Shown here: positions 20,330 through 29,027 of the stretch, piece by piece
Layout: every line of letters starts with the position of its first letter
Numbering within the stretch: the first letter of the stretch is position 1
Assembly: GCF_001854185.1 (NCBI RefSeq)
Contig: NZ_CP017603.1
Span: 1,798,001-1,862,000 of the forward strand
Source of the DNA: Clostridium formicaceticum
GTDB lineage: Bacteria > Bacillota > Clostridia > Peptostreptococcales > Natronincolaceae
Reading direction: 5' to 3'
DNA length: 64,000 bases
The notes under the pieces: model-generated
Told to the model about the DNA's origin: nothing
Seen by the model: the letters and a program-made list of their open reading frames with translations, nothing else
Databases searched by the model: none
Made by a program: the position numbers and the translations under genes

Positions 20330-21124
20330 TTAAAAATAATCTCCAGTCTTGAATAAGTACCTTATGATACCATCACTGACAGCCAAGGCAATATGTTTTT
20401 TATAGGTTTCCTGCTGCAACAGCTTCTTATCCTCAAGATTCGTGATATAGCCTATTTCTACCAATACCCCAGGGGTTTTCGTGGCTCTTAAAACATAGAA
20501 ATTACCCGGTGCGATTTCTGCTTTCATAGAGGAACTATCTAAAAATTCATCATAAACAATAAAATCAACAGATTTTTTTATTTCTTCAGCAATTTTTTTG
20601 CTTTCCTCTGAATTTTTATTATAAAAAATCTTTACACCCCTGGTATTTAAATTTTTTGGCTGAGCATCAACATGAATACTAACAAATAAGCTTCCTCTAC
20701 TGCCATCAATAATTTGTCTTCTAGCGTCCAAGTCCCTCGCATGTCTTGTAGATTTTAGATTGCTTTTTTCTTCTAAAGAAACATCTTTTTCCCTTGTTAC
20801 AACTGCAGTGATGTCGTTGCGCTGTAAAATTTTTTGAATTTTTAGCGCTACATCAAGATTAATATCTTTTTCTAACAGCATTAAATGTTTATCGTATGTG
20901 CCTCCGTCAATTCCGCCATGACCAGCATCGATAACAACTGTGCTTTGGAGCAGTACATTCTTATTAGAAATAGAAGTAATGGTTTGATGAACAAAGGAGA
21001 AGGCTAAGCCCACAATAGCAATAGATAGTGCAAGAAATAGCCATTGAGGAAGAATAATAAAAATGATGGATTTATCTTTTTTGAAATATTTTTTTTTGGC
21101 TTTTTTTATAAAGTTTTGGATCAT
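20330..21124 (-). CDS. cwlD: N-acetylmuramoyl-L-alanine amidase, spore cortex type
   Basis: A 264-residue zinc amidase (Amidase_3 fold) with an N-terminal membrane segment (residues about 24-46). Zinc ligands are visible in VIDAGHGGIDGG (His), LLEKDINL (Glu) and SIHVDA (His); the catalytic Glu is in LVEIGYITN. In spore formers CwlD strips peptides from muramic acid so that delta-lactam can form in the cortex, which is needed for germination. Length and anchor match CwlD rather than LytC-type autolysins, which carry wall-binding repeats. It is among the best evidence here that the host forms endospores. Confidence 0.87.
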   Translation of the reverse strand: MIQNFIKKAKKKYFKKDKSIIFIILPQWLFLALSIAIVGLAFSFVHQTITSISNKNVLLQSTVVIDAGHGGIDGGTYDKHLMLLEKDINLDVALKIQKILQRNDITAVVTREKDVSLEEKSNLKSTRHARDLDARRQIIDGSRGSLFVSIHVDAQPKNLNTRGVKIFYNKNSEESKKIAEEIKKSVDFIVYDEFLDSSSMKAEIAPGNFYVLRATKTPGVLVEIGYITNLEDKKLLQQETYKKHIALAVSDGIIRYLFKTGDYF

Positions 21125-21177
21125 GATTTTCCCTCACTTTTTTATTGAATAAAGCTATCTAATGCTACTTTTGTATT

Positions 21178-21466
21178 TATCCTTCGATGTATTACTAAGA
21201 CGCCCACTTCCAGGTGAACAAACTAAGTGACTAACATCAAACTAAGGATTTAGGTTATCTATTTATGTAAGTGGGAGATTAAGCATTATATCCTCGAAAT
21301 AAATTTGGCTACAATTGAGAGGGAGTAAAAACTCCCACTGAATTAAGTTTCATTATTATATATAGTGAAGGGAATGATGAAATATTCAATAATTATGTGG
21401 GATTTTTAAATTAGGTGGAGTAGACGCTCCACCCGATTCCCCGATGTTTTAGCTTACTGTAAGGAG
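21178..21466. repeat. Composite cluster of dispersed repeats between cwlD and the next gene
   Basis: No gene is seen here. Four segments recur elsewhere in the window: 21178-21209 (again at 23520-23553), 21307-21353 (again at 7953-7998), 21397-21428 (again at 7130-7166), and 21437-21466 (loosely at 29406-29442). Several form small hairpins, such as GGTGGAGT/GCTCCACC. They look like remnants of one palindromic intergenic repeat family. Confidence 0.6.
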
Positions 21467-21467
21467 T

Positions 21468-21983
21468 TCACTGACTTTTTTTAGTCTTATCGAAGTAATT
21501 CCTGGATAAGTTAAAGAATTTTGCTACTCTAGCTACGCTGGGTTTCATAATAAAAGCAATAGATCTTATAATAAATTTTTGTGATAGTAATAAGTTAACT
21601 TTATCAAGAATAGTTCTGCTACCAGGGGATAAAGTAAATGAAGGACTTATTGTTTTCTTTTGGAAAAACTTAAAGTTCCTGAAAAAACCAGGTAGTTTCA
21701 AAAAAATTGTAAAGGGAGTAATTACAATGATTTCTATAATACTGGTCTTGATAAATTTCTTTTTATCTTTTGCTAGCTTTAAATGAACCAATAAGTCCGT
21801 TGCAAAAACGCCGCAAATCAACCAATCAATTCTGCTAACTAGTAATTCAGTTGCCTCACTAAAGGGAAAAACTAAGTCCCAAACAGATAAAAACACAATA
21901 GTTAAGGACAACAGAATCATAAAAATTTTATATAAATAAATGATAGACTTAAAAGGGGGTTTTTTTCCAAAACGCTCTACCAA
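21468..21983 (-). CDS. Small membrane protein resembling an ion-channel voltage-sensor domain
   Basis: A 171-residue protein. The TTG start at 21983 follows GGAGG at 8 nt; the longer frame from 22019 lacks a ribosome site. Hydrophobic segments lie near residues 17-37, 48-68 and 85-105. The pattern SRIDWLICGVFATDLLVHL followed by a basic stretch and a segment ending TIFLKLPGFFRNFKFF recalls S2-S4 of voltage-gated cation channels. No pore helix or TVGYG-type filter follows; the rest is a basic, mostly soluble tail. It could be a lone voltage-sensor-like protein or a truncated channel. Function not assigned. Confidence 0.55.
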   Translation of the reverse strand: MVERFGKKPPFKSIIYLYKIFMILLSLTIVFLSVWDLVFPFSEATELLVSRIDWLICGVFATDLLVHLKLAKDKKKFIKTSIIEIIVITPFTIFLKLPGFFRNFKFFQKKTISPSFTLSPGSRTILDKVNLLLSQKFIIRSIAFIMKPSVARVAKFFNLSRNYFDKTKKSQ

Positions 21984-22310
21984 AATATATACCTCCAAAC
22001 TTCCTATTATGAATAGCAAAATTATAACATAGTTAAAGAAAATAGTATACGGATGAAATCATTCTATAGTTATACGCCTTTAACCCTGACAAAGCACGAA
22101 AAACATAGCTATAAATACCTTTGTTGCGTTATTGCTAAAAAATAACAAAGCAGTTGTTCTATGAAATTATCTTTGTTATACTAGTTTCTATAGAAATGTC
22201 TTATAGAAAGAATAAAACCAATGTATAGAAACCTATGGATTGAGAAATAAAAGAAATAAGATTTTATACATAAATTTAAATGAAATTTTAAGATAGAGGA
22301 GGATATAGCA
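21984..22310. other. Intergenic region upstream of the hisS-like gene
   Basis: No reading frame is supported. A hairpin-like CTTTGTT ... AACAAAG pair lies near 22120-22150 and a TTATACT -10-like box near 22184. I looked for a T-box leader, expected for a tRNA synthetase gene, and see no GGGTGG-type motif. Confidence 0.4.
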
Positions 22311-23489
22311 TTGAAATTTAATTCAAATCCTGTAAGAGGTACTTTTGATGTTTTGCCGGAAGATATGGAGCTAAGAAATTGGGTTCAGGATACCATTAAA
22401 AGAATTTATCGCCAAAGAGGCTATCTGCAGATGGAGACACCCTGCATTGAAAACCTGGAGCTTTTAAATCATAGTGAGGGTGGAGAGAATTTACGCTTGT
22501 TATTTAAAATACTAAAACGTGGAGACAAGCTTACCTTTGAAGAGCTATCTGAAAATGCTCTATGTGATTTGGGTTTAAGATTTGATCTAACGCTGCCATT
22601 GAGCAGATTTTATGCAAACAATCGTAATGAATTACCTACACCCTTTAAGGCATTCCAGATGGGTTATGTGTGGCGGGCAGAGAGACCACAAAAAGGAAGG
22701 TTTCGTCAATTTACACAGTGTGATATTGATATTATTGGTGAAAAAAGCATTTATGCTGAAATAGATTTACTGTTAACCATCCCAAAGGCTTTACATGAAC
22801 TCGGCTTTAAAAATTTCACTATCAAAATCAATGATCGCCGTCTTCTAAAGGATATTGTTGTAAAGGCTGGATTTGAGGAGGAAGACTTTGATACGATATG
22901 TATTACACTGGACAAAATGGACAAGGTAGGTAAAGAGGGAGTAACCCAAGAGTTGCTAGAAAAAGCTTACGAGGAGGTAAAAATTCATAAGCTCTTGGAA
23001 CTACTAAACACCCATATAGGAGATTTTGATAATGAGCATGCCAGGGAATTACAAAAAGCTGTAGATATTGTTTCAGCATATTATCCTATTGCGTTTGAAC
23101 CAACTCTAGTACGTGGTATGGGTTATTACACAGGGCCTATTTTTGAAATTGTTAGCGAGGATTTTAAAGGTTCTATCGCCGGTGGAGGACGCTACGACAA
23201 CTTACTAAGCAAGTTCCAGAAGGATAGCATACCTGCTGTTGGTTTTTCTATTGGTTTTGAAAGGATTATAACGATTTTAAAGGAAAGAAATTTTAAGATT
23301 CCTACAAATGAAAAGAAGGTTGCTCTTATGTTTACAGAGGAGCAGCAGTTGAAGGAAGTCATTGATCTTACAGAAAAATTAACCGCAGAAGGAAATGTTG
23401 TTACCACCTTTTTTGTGAATAGGAATAAACTGGGTAAGAAAATTAGTCAGTTGGAGGAGCAGGGCTACGAAGTGCAGGTTATAAAATAA
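22311..23489 (+). CDS. hisS: Histidine--tRNA ligase family protein (HisS-like, possibly HisZ)
   Basis: A 392-residue class II synthetase-fold protein starting at TTG behind GAGGAGG. Motif 2 is well kept (YVWRAERPQKGRFRQFTQCDIDIIG region), as are RFDLTLPLSR and the C-terminal AGGGRYDNLL and AVGFSIGFERI of motif 3. The histidine A motif reads LVRGMGYYTG, where most HisRS have LDYYTG. The C-terminal anticodon-binding domain is only about 57 residues, shorter than in standard HisRS (total usually about 420). It could be an alternative HisRS of Clostridia, or a HisZ-like paralogue; no his genes are adjacent to support HisZ. Followed by its own terminator. Confidence 0.72.
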   Translation: MKFNSNPVRGTFDVLPEDMELRNWVQDTIKRIYRQRGYLQMETPCIENLELLNHSEGGENLRLLFKILKRGDKLTFEELSENALCDLGLRFDLTLPLSRFYANNRNELPTPFKAFQMGYVWRAERPQKGRFRQFTQCDIDIIGEKSIYAEIDLLLTIPKALHELGFKNFTIKINDRRLLKDIVVKAGFEEEDFDTICITLDKMDKVGKEGVTQELLEKAYEEVKIHKLLELLNTHIGDFDNEHARELQKAVDIVSAYYPIAFEPTLVRGMGYYTGPIFEIVSEDFKGSIAGGGRYDNLLSKFQKDSIPAVGFSIGFERIITILKERNFKIPTNEKKVALMFTEEQQLKEVIDLTEKLTAEGNVVTTFFVNRNKLGKKISQLEEQGYEVQVIK

Positions 23490-23519
23490 GTCAGTGAAGG
23501 CACTGCTTATATAAAAAGC

Positions 23520-23553
23520 TTTACCCTTCGGTGTATTGCTAAGATGTCCACTT
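23520..23553. repeat. Dispersed repeat copy
   Basis: TTTACCCTTCGGTGTATTGC and the following AAGATGTCCACTT match 21178-21209 with about five differences. Confidence 0.55.
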
Positions 23554-23575
23554 GCTAAAATATAGTATATATATA

Positions 23576-23620
23576 AAGAAAGTAGATTTTAAGTTTATAT
23601 TAAAATCTACTTTCTTATAA
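23576..23620 (+). terminator. Terminator after the hisS-like gene
   Basis: Arms AAGAAAGTAGATTTTAA and TTAAAATCTACTTTCTT are fully complementary (17 bp) around a 7-nt loop. Confidence 0.75.
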
Positions 23621-23757
23621 TTTTCAAAACTTTTTACACTCTTTAAAGATATGGGTGATTATATAAGCGATTAAGAGGTATATAATTTATAAGGCTAAAG
23701 GCTGCTTTTACAGATATGAGCCTGAAAACCAATCTATTATATTTTAGGGGGAATTTT

Positions 23758-25389
23758 ATGAGTATGTTTTGTTATCAATGTCAAGAAACAGCTAAGGGGA
23801 CAGGCTGTCAGATTAAAGGGGTTTGCGGTAAAAATGAAGAAGTGGCAAAGCTACAGGATTTGTTAATTTATACTTTGAAAGGAATTTCTGAAATCGTTGT
23901 AAAAGGTAAATTAGATGTCCAATCTCTTGGTGATATAAACCATGAAGTGCTCAAGAGCCTTTTTATCACGATTACAAATGCCAACTTTGATGAAGAAGCG
24001 ATTGAAAATCAAATCACCAAAATGATGAAAATTAGGGATGGTCTAAAAAATAAGATTTCTGGAATGACTTTTAGCGAAGCTAGCAATTTTCAAGTTTTTT
24101 CTAGAGCGGAAATGCTTAAAAAAGCTTCAGAAGCAGGGGTTTTGTCAATGAAGGATGAAGACATTCGATCTCTAAGAGAACTTATCACCTATGGGATTAA
24201 GGGAATGGCAGCTTATACGCATCATGCTTTAAATCTTGAGAAAGAAAATTTAGAAATCTACAAATTTATATATGAAGGACTGGCAGCGACAATAAATGAT
24301 GATTTAAAAGTCAATGATTTAGTTACATTAACCTTAAAGACAGGAGAACTTGGCGTTACTGCTATGGCACTTTTGGATGAAGCCAACACTTCAAAATATG
24401 GAAATCCAGAAGTAACTCAGGTCAATATCGGCGTAAGAAACAATCCAGGAATTCTTATATCAGGCCATGACTTGACGGATTTAGAACAGTTGTTAGAACA
24501 AACAAAGGGGACAGGCGTAGACGTTTATACCCACAGTGAAATGCTGCCAGCTCATTACTATCCAGCCTTTAAAAAATATGATCACTTTGTAGGAAACTAT
24601 GGTAATGCATGGTGGAAGCAAGTAGGAGAATTTGAGTCATTCAATGGACCCATTCTTTTTACCACTAACTGTATCGTACCTCCTAAAAGTGAAGAAGTAA
24701 GAAACAGGATATTTACATCAGGTGCTGCAGGCTATCCGGGATGTACCCACATTGAAAAAGACAGCAACGGTAAGAAGGATTTTGGGCCAATTATAGAAAT
24801 GGCTAAAAATCTTAAGGCTCCAACTGAAATCGAAACCGGCAGTATTGTTGGGGGATTTGCTCATGCACAAGTTATGACCCTTGCAGATAAAGTTGTGGAT
24901 GCTGTTAAACCAGGTGCTATTAAAAAGTTCTTTGTCATGGCTGGTTGTGATGGAAGAATGAAATCAAGAGAATACTATACAGCGTTTGCCGAAAAGCTTC
25001 GAAAAAATACTGTAATCTTAACGGCAGGATGTGCTAAGTACAGATATAATAAACTTCCATTAGGAGATATAGGCGGGATTCCAAGGGTGCTTGATGCTGG
25101 ACAGTGTAACGATTCTTATTCATTAGCAGTTATTGCCCTTAAGCTAAAAGAAGTTTTTGGTCTTGATGATATAAACCAGCTGCCAGTTGCTTACAATATT
25201 GCTTGGTATGAGCAGAAGGCAGTGATTGTACTTTTAGCTCTACTGCATCTAGGTGTTAAGAATATTCACCTTGGACCAACATTACCAGCATTCTTATCTC
25301 CAAATGTTGCAAAAGTCTTAGTAGATACCTTTGGCATTGCAGGAATAGATACTGTAGACTCTGATGTAGAGATGTTCATGGCTCAATAA
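23758..25389 (+). CDS. hcp: Hydroxylamine reductase (hybrid cluster protein)
   Basis: A 543-residue iron-sulfur enzyme reducing hydroxylamine or, physiologically, nitric oxide. The ATG at 23758 follows AGGGGG and begins MSMFCYQCQ; an upstream in-frame ATG at 23716 would add 14 unrelated residues. The N-terminal cluster ligands are Cys-x2-Cys-x8-Cys-x5-Cys. Hybrid-cluster ligands are seen in [29 protein letters not shown] and LTAGCAKYR, and in the final [16 protein letters not shown] segments. Size and Cys pattern fit the anaerobe-type Hcp. It is monocistronic, with terminators on both sides; it protects anaerobes from nitrosative stress. Confidence 0.93.
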   Translation: MSMFCYQCQETAKGTGCQIKGVCGKNEEVAKLQDLLIYTLKGISEIVVKGKLDVQSLGDINHEVLKSLFITITNANFDEEAIENQITKMMKIRDGLKNKISGMTFSEASNFQVFSRAEMLKKASEAGVLSMKDEDIRSLRELITYGIKGMAAYTHHALNLEKENLEIYKFIYEGLAATINDDLKVNDLVTLTLKTGELGVTAMALLDEANTSKYGNPEVTQVNIGVRNNPGILISGHDLTDLEQLLEQTKGTGVDVYTHSEMLPAHYYPAFKKYDHFVGNYGNAWWKQVGEFESFNGPILFTTNCIVPPKSEEVRNRIFTSGAAGYPGCTHIEKDSNGKKDFGPIIEMAKNLKAPTEIETGSIVGGFAHAQVMTLADKVVDAVKPGAIKKFFVMAGCDGRMKSREYYTAFAEKLRKNTVILTAGCAKYRYNKLPLGDIGGIPRVLDAGQCNDSYSLAVIALKLKEVFGLDDINQLPVAYNIAWYEQKAVIVLLALLHLGVKNIHLGPTLPAFLSPNVAKVLVDTFGIAGIDTVDSDVEMFMAQ

Positions 25390-25396
25390 ATTAAAG

Positions 25397-25456
25397 ATAG
25401 ATCATATAAAATAAAGAGAATAGCTAGAGCTATTCTCTTTATTTTATATGATCTAT
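25397..25456. terminator. Exceptionally long perfect palindrome downstream of hcp
   Basis: Two fully complementary 29-nt arms (25397-25425 and 25428-25456) meet around the core GAATAGCT AG AGCTATTC. The inner part ends in TTTATTTT and would act as an intrinsic terminator for hcp; the outer arms extend far beyond normal terminator size. Confidence 0.75.
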
Positions 25457-25532
25457 GCTGTTTATTTCAAAGAGTCCAAAATTGCTAATTTCAGGACTAT
25501 CTTGCGGAAAAAAGCAGGTGTGATGGAATTAA

Positions 25533-25561
25533 TTGACATAAAACTGGTAACAATATAGAAT
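25533..25561 (+). promoter_or_regulatory. Sigma-A promoter of the cbiMQO operon
   Basis: TTGACA (25533-25538), 17 nt, TAGAAT (25556-25561). No cobalamin riboswitch B12 box was seen between it and cbiM. Confidence 0.65.
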
Positions 25562-25640
25562 ATAAATATAAGTAGCGTTTATATGCAAAATGATGAAACA
25601 TAGATAAAACTTTAAATATTATGTAAAAGGAGAGGATAGC

Positions 25641-26387
25641 ATGAGTCATATTCATATGCCAGATGGAATTATTTCAGCCCCTTGGTGGGTATCGGGCTAT
25701 TTTTTAACCTTGATGACCATGCTCTGGATTTTGAAGAGTATGGATAAGGAAGAAGTCAGAAAAAAAATTCCCTTTACCGGTATAGCTGCAGCGATTATGC
25801 TGCTGGGCATGTCAGTGCCTTTGGTGATCGTGCCAGTACATTTAAGTCTTGCGGTGTTGACAGGAATTTTGATAGGACCTAAGCTAGGCTTTCTCGCAGT
25901 ATTTGTTGTGAATATCATATTAGCCTTTTTTGGTCATGGAGGGATAACCATTGTTGGTTTAAATACCTTAATCATTGGCTCGGAAGTATTTATAGGATTT
26001 TATTTGTTTAAATACTTTACCCAGAGATTACATAAGGTGATGGGAACAGTGATCGCTACCGTCATAGCTCTGTTGGTTTCTACTACTTTAATGGTAGGGG
26101 TAGTGGGCATGACAGCAGGTTTAACAGAAGCCCTGCCCCACCACCATGGAGAAGAGCATCATCAAGAGGAGCACTATGTAGAAGAAGAGTATGATGAGCA
26201 CCATCATGGAGAACTTCAGGAGGAAGTGACAAAGATAAAATATTTAGTTTTTACAGGATGGCGAGCTGTTTTTCTTATTTTATCAGCAGGCATACTTTTA
26301 GAATCATTAGGAACAGCGCTTATCATAAGATACTTCTTAAAGGTTAGACCAGATCTTATTCTGCCGCCACAAGACATAGACATATAA
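25641..26387 (+). CDS. cbiM: Energy-coupling factor transporter substrate-binding subunit for cobalt/nickel
   Basis: A 248-residue integral membrane protein of the CbiM/NikM family. The N-terminus MSHIHMPDGIIS carries the metal-binding His cluster near Met1 that is typical of these S-components. Membrane segments include LLGMSVPLVIVPVHLSLAVLTGILIGPKLGFLAVFVV, split into two spans. A striking His/Glu-rich external loop occupies residues about 165-195. It is first in an operon with cbiQ and cbiO; no cbiN-like small subunit is seen between them. Cobalt and nickel members cannot be told apart by eye; the nickel-dependent lar genes 20 kb away make nickel reasonable. Confidence 0.87.
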   Translation: MSHIHMPDGIISAPWWVSGYFLTLMTMLWILKSMDKEEVRKKIPFTGIAAAIMLLGMSVPLVIVPVHLSLAVLTGILIGPKLGFLAVFVVNIILAFFGHGGITIVGLNTLIIGSEVFIGFYLFKYFTQRLHKVMGTVIATVIALLVSTTLMVGVVGMTAGLTEALPHHHGEEHHQEEHYVEEEYDEHHHGELQEEVTKIKYLVFTGWRAVFLILSAGILLESLGTALIIRYFLKVRPDLILPPQDIDI

Positions 26388-26403
26388 AAGGAAGGTAAAC
26401 AAC

Positions 26404-27117
26404 ATGCATCTAGCTGACATTGATCAAATATCTAATAATGGAGATAGTCTTCTGCATCGAGCAGGAACTGTATCCAAAATTGCTTTAACCTTCTTCTTGT
26501 TATCCAGCTTTATCATTTCTAATGATTTTGTGAGATTAGGATGCCTTATGGTCATCCTTTTTCTCCTCTTTATTTTGGGGCGTATCCCTCTCAAACAGGT
26601 TATGCACTTAGCAATTTATCCTGCTTTCTTTAGTACTATTTTTGCATTCATAAGTGCGCAGCAGTCATGGAAGTTAGGCGTTATAGTAATCATGAAGGCG
26701 GTGGGATCAGCCTTTACGATGCTTTTATTAATTACAACCACGCCTTATATAGATATATTCGCATTCTTATCTTTATTTATGTCGAGCTTATTGGTGGACA
26801 TCTTTATGTTTACTTATCGCTCTTTTTTCATATTGATTCATAAGATCCAAAATTCAATGAAAAGCATAAGACTAAGGGGTGGCTATAGACCCTTTAATCT
26901 ATGGATGAACCTTAAAAGTGCTGCAGGTATCTTAGGGGTTTTGGTCATTCATTCCTTTGAAATGAGTGAAAGAATGTATAAAATATATGCTCTTCGAGGA
27001 TATAAAGGAGGAATTCCTTTGAATACGGAGATATTTCCTCTAAAAGCTATTGATGTTGGTATTATTATTTTTGGTATAGTCATTTTAGTTGGGACGGTGA
27101 TTCCATGGAAAATATAA
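26404..27117 (+). CDS. cbiQ: Energy-coupling factor transporter transmembrane subunit
   Basis: A 237-residue membrane T-component that couples ATP hydrolysis by CbiO to movement of CbiM. It has five to six hydrophobic spans and the cytoplasmic coupling motif IRLRGGYRPF, plus a second ALRGYKGG, both versions of the family's A-R-G signature. It begins 16 nt after cbiM behind AAGGAAGG and overlaps cbiO by 13 nt, showing translational coupling. Confidence 0.87.
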   Translation: MHLADIDQISNNGDSLLHRAGTVSKIALTFFLLSSFIISNDFVRLGCLMVILFLLFILGRIPLKQVMHLAIYPAFFSTIFAFISAQQSWKLGVIVIMKAVGSAFTMLLLITTTPYIDIFAFLSLFMSSLLVDIFMFTYRSFFILIHKIQNSMKSIRLRGGYRPFNLWMNLKSAAGILGVLVIHSFEMSERMYKIYALRGYKGGIPLNTEIFPLKAIDVGIIIFGIVILVGTVIPWKI

Positions 27118-27962
27118 TAAGGGTGCAGTGTTTAAAACACGTTTATCCTGATAAAACTGAAGTAAATTTATGCGGATTGGACTTTCTTGTAAATCAGGGG
27201 GAAAGAGTTGTTATTCTAGGGCCTAATGGGGCAGGTAAAACTACTTTGCTATCCCACATACTAGGATTGCTTTCTCCTGTAGAGGGAAAAGTGGAGGTAA
27301 TGGGTCTAGCTCCCTATAAGAACTTTAATACCATCAGAAAAAATATAGGTGTTGTATTTCAAAATGTAGATGAACAAATTATCGGTCCTAGGGTTTATGA
27401 TGATATCGCTTTTACGCCTCGCAATGAAGGTTTATCCAAGGAGGAAACACACAAAAAGGTAATGGCAGTTGCAAAAACATTGAAAATTGAAGAATTATTG
27501 AATAAAATCCCTCATTATCTTAGTGGAGGTCAAAAAAAGAAAGTTGCTTTAGCTGGAGCCATGGTGATGATGCCGAAAATACTGATTATGGATGAGCCCT
27601 TTGATTCTCTAGATCCAAAATCCAAAGGAGAAATGGTATCTATTATTAATCAGCTTAATAAGAAGCATGGTGTAACGTTGGTGGTTACCACACATGATAT
27701 CAATGTGGTGCCTGCTTTAGCAGATGCTATTTATATTTTGAAGGACGGAAAGATCCTTGTGAGAGGTACACCTCAAGAAGTTTTTGTACAAGTAGATGTT
27801 CTAAAGGAGGCAAATTTAGAGCCTCCAATTCTTTTGGAGCTATTTACTCGCCTCAGAAGAAAAGGATATAATATGAATATACCTAACAACTTAGACGAAG
27901 CAGAAGAAGAATTGCTCTCGATGTTAAAGGGTAATGCTAAAATAGTGAACTCTCCCAGCTAA
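27105..27962 (+). CDS. cbiO: Energy-coupling factor transporter ATP-binding protein
   Basis: A 285-residue ABC ATPase with Walker A GPNGAGKTT (near residue 40), Q-loop VFQNVDEQI, signature LSGGQKKKV, Walker B ILIMDEPFDSLD and switch His VTTHD. It is the motor of the CbiMQO importer. The C-terminal extension after residue about 225 is usual for CbiO. It overlaps cbiQ by 13 nt and is the last gene of this operon before the iron-sulfur gene at 28074, which lies 111 nt downstream. Confidence 0.88.
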   Translation: MENIIRVQCLKHVYPDKTEVNLCGLDFLVNQGERVVILGPNGAGKTTLLSHILGLLSPVEGKVEVMGLAPYKNFNTIRKNIGVVFQNVDEQIIGPRVYDDIAFTPRNEGLSKEETHKKVMAVAKTLKIEELLNKIPHYLSGGQKKKVALAGAMVMMPKILIMDEPFDSLDPKSKGEMVSIINQLNKKHGVTLVVTTHDINVVPALADAIYILKDGKILVRGTPQEVFVQVDVLKEANLEPPILLELFTRLRRKGYNMNIPNNLDEAEEELLSMLKGNAKIVNSPS

Positions 27963-28073
27963 AGTGAGAAAGTCAGGGATTGTACGATTTTTATCTACTT
28001 CAAGACCTGCTATAGAAATGGGAGTTTCTGACTCGGTAAAATATTTGGTAAAAAAAAAAGGGGGGGATTTTAC

Positions 28074-28784
28074 GTGGGGGAGAAGATGATTTCCTTAAGG
28101 GAAGAATTAAAAGAAAAAACTGCTAGTTTAGGGGCAGATTTATTTGGTATAGCTGACCTTACTGGGGCCCAGTCCTATATGGAGAAAAATTATGATAAAG
28201 CCTTTTCGGTTTTTCCTAGGGCAGTTTCCATGGGGATATTTCTACCAGCAAAGATCATAGCGTTACTAGAACAAGGGCCACAGCAAATATATTCCCATTA
28301 TTACAGTGTAGTAAATAGTAAGCTCGATGAGTTAGGACTATTTGTCTGCAACTTCCTCTATAAAGCTGGTTATGAGGCTATGCCTATACCTGCTTCCCAA
28401 CAGCTTTTAAAGGATCCATGTAAGAGTGCCTTTTCACATAGGCTTGCTGCATCGTTGGCAGGGTTAGGTTGGATTGGAAAATCCTGTTGCTTAGTAAATG
28501 AGAAGGTTGGACCTAGACTGAGGTTGGTTACGGTGTTAACAGATGCACCTTTAGAATGTAATGAACCCGTCAGCAATCGATGCGGAAATTGTACTGCTTG
28601 CCAGGATGCCTGCCCACCAAAGGCCATCAAAGGTAAGAAGTTTCATCAGGAAAATCCTTTAAGTGTTATGCTGAATCCAGAAGCGTGTAATGCTTATTTT
28701 CAACAGGTGAAGAAAGAACATGGCGTTGGAAATTGCGGAAAATGTCTTGCTGCTTGTCCGTGGGGAAAGGGCAAGCCCTCTTGA
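28074..28784 (+). CDS. Double [4Fe-4S] cluster protein, epoxyqueuosine reductase (QueG)-like
   Basis: A 236-residue soluble protein. The C-terminal part carries two ferredoxin-type cluster motifs: CGNCTACQDACPP and, after a spacer holding another Cys, CGKCLAACPWGKG. The middle, with GLGWIGKSCCLVNEKVGPRLRL, is the segment conserved in QueG and related reductases. It is much shorter than true QueG (about 310-380 residues) and lacks HEAT-like repeats, so it is better called a QueG-like iron-sulfur protein. GTG at 28074 is chosen because a run of G lies 7 nt upstream; ATG at 28086 is an alternative. No partner gene adjoins. Confidence 0.72.
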   Translation: MGEKMISLREELKEKTASLGADLFGIADLTGAQSYMEKNYDKAFSVFPRAVSMGIFLPAKIIALLEQGPQQIYSHYYSVVNSKLDELGLFVCNFLYKAGYEAMPIPASQQLLKDPCKSAFSHRLAASLAGLGWIGKSCCLVNEKVGPRLRLVTVLTDAPLECNEPVSNRCGNCTACQDACPPKAIKGKKFHQENPLSVMLNPEACNAYFQQVKKEHGVGNCGKCLAACPWGKGKPS

Positions 28785-28904
28785 TGTATATCTATGGTCA
28801 TGAAATAGATAAAGGAGAAAACGTGTATCCTATAGAGCAAATAAAGTAATCCAAGCTATGAGGTTCACGGTTTGTAAGAATATTGTATACTTTTGCAAAT
28901 GAAA

Positions 28905-28933
28905 TTGACGCAATAGGAACAATGCAATATAAT
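28905..28933 (+). promoter_or_regulatory. Sigma-A promoter with no gene behind it
   Basis: TTGACG (28905-28910), 17 nt, TATAAT (28928-28933). It points at a short gene-free stretch ending in the strong hairpin at 28973-29024. Confidence 0.6.
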
Positions 28934-28939
28934 GAATTT

Positions 28940-29024
28940 AAATGAAAAGCTAGTAAAAGTCGTAAAGACTTTAAAAAAGTTATAAAGACTACTTACTTGG
29001 GGGAGTAGTCTTTATAACTTTTTT
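28940..29024 (+). ncRNA. Candidate small RNA of about 85 nt
   Basis: A near-consensus promoter at 28905-28933 would start transcription near 28940. The only frame inside is ATGAAAAGCTAG. Transcription would stop at the strong hairpin 28973-29024. The unit is convergent with the selenoprotein-like gene and shares its terminator. No homology to a known RNA family is recognised. Confidence 0.4.
28973..29024. terminator. Bidirectional terminator
   Basis: AAAAAAGTTATAAAGACTAC pairs with its complement ending in CTTTTTT across a 10-nt G-rich loop. It serves the MerT-like gene on the minus strand and the candidate RNA on the plus strand. Confidence 0.85.
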
Positions 29025-29027
29025 GCC

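Noticed and set aside
21984-22310. T-box leader for the hisS-like gene
   Set aside because: No conserved T-box sequence or antiterminator pair was seen.
25457-25640. Cobalamin or NiCo riboswitch before cbiM
   Set aside because: No B12 box and no four-way-junction pattern were seen in this short leader.
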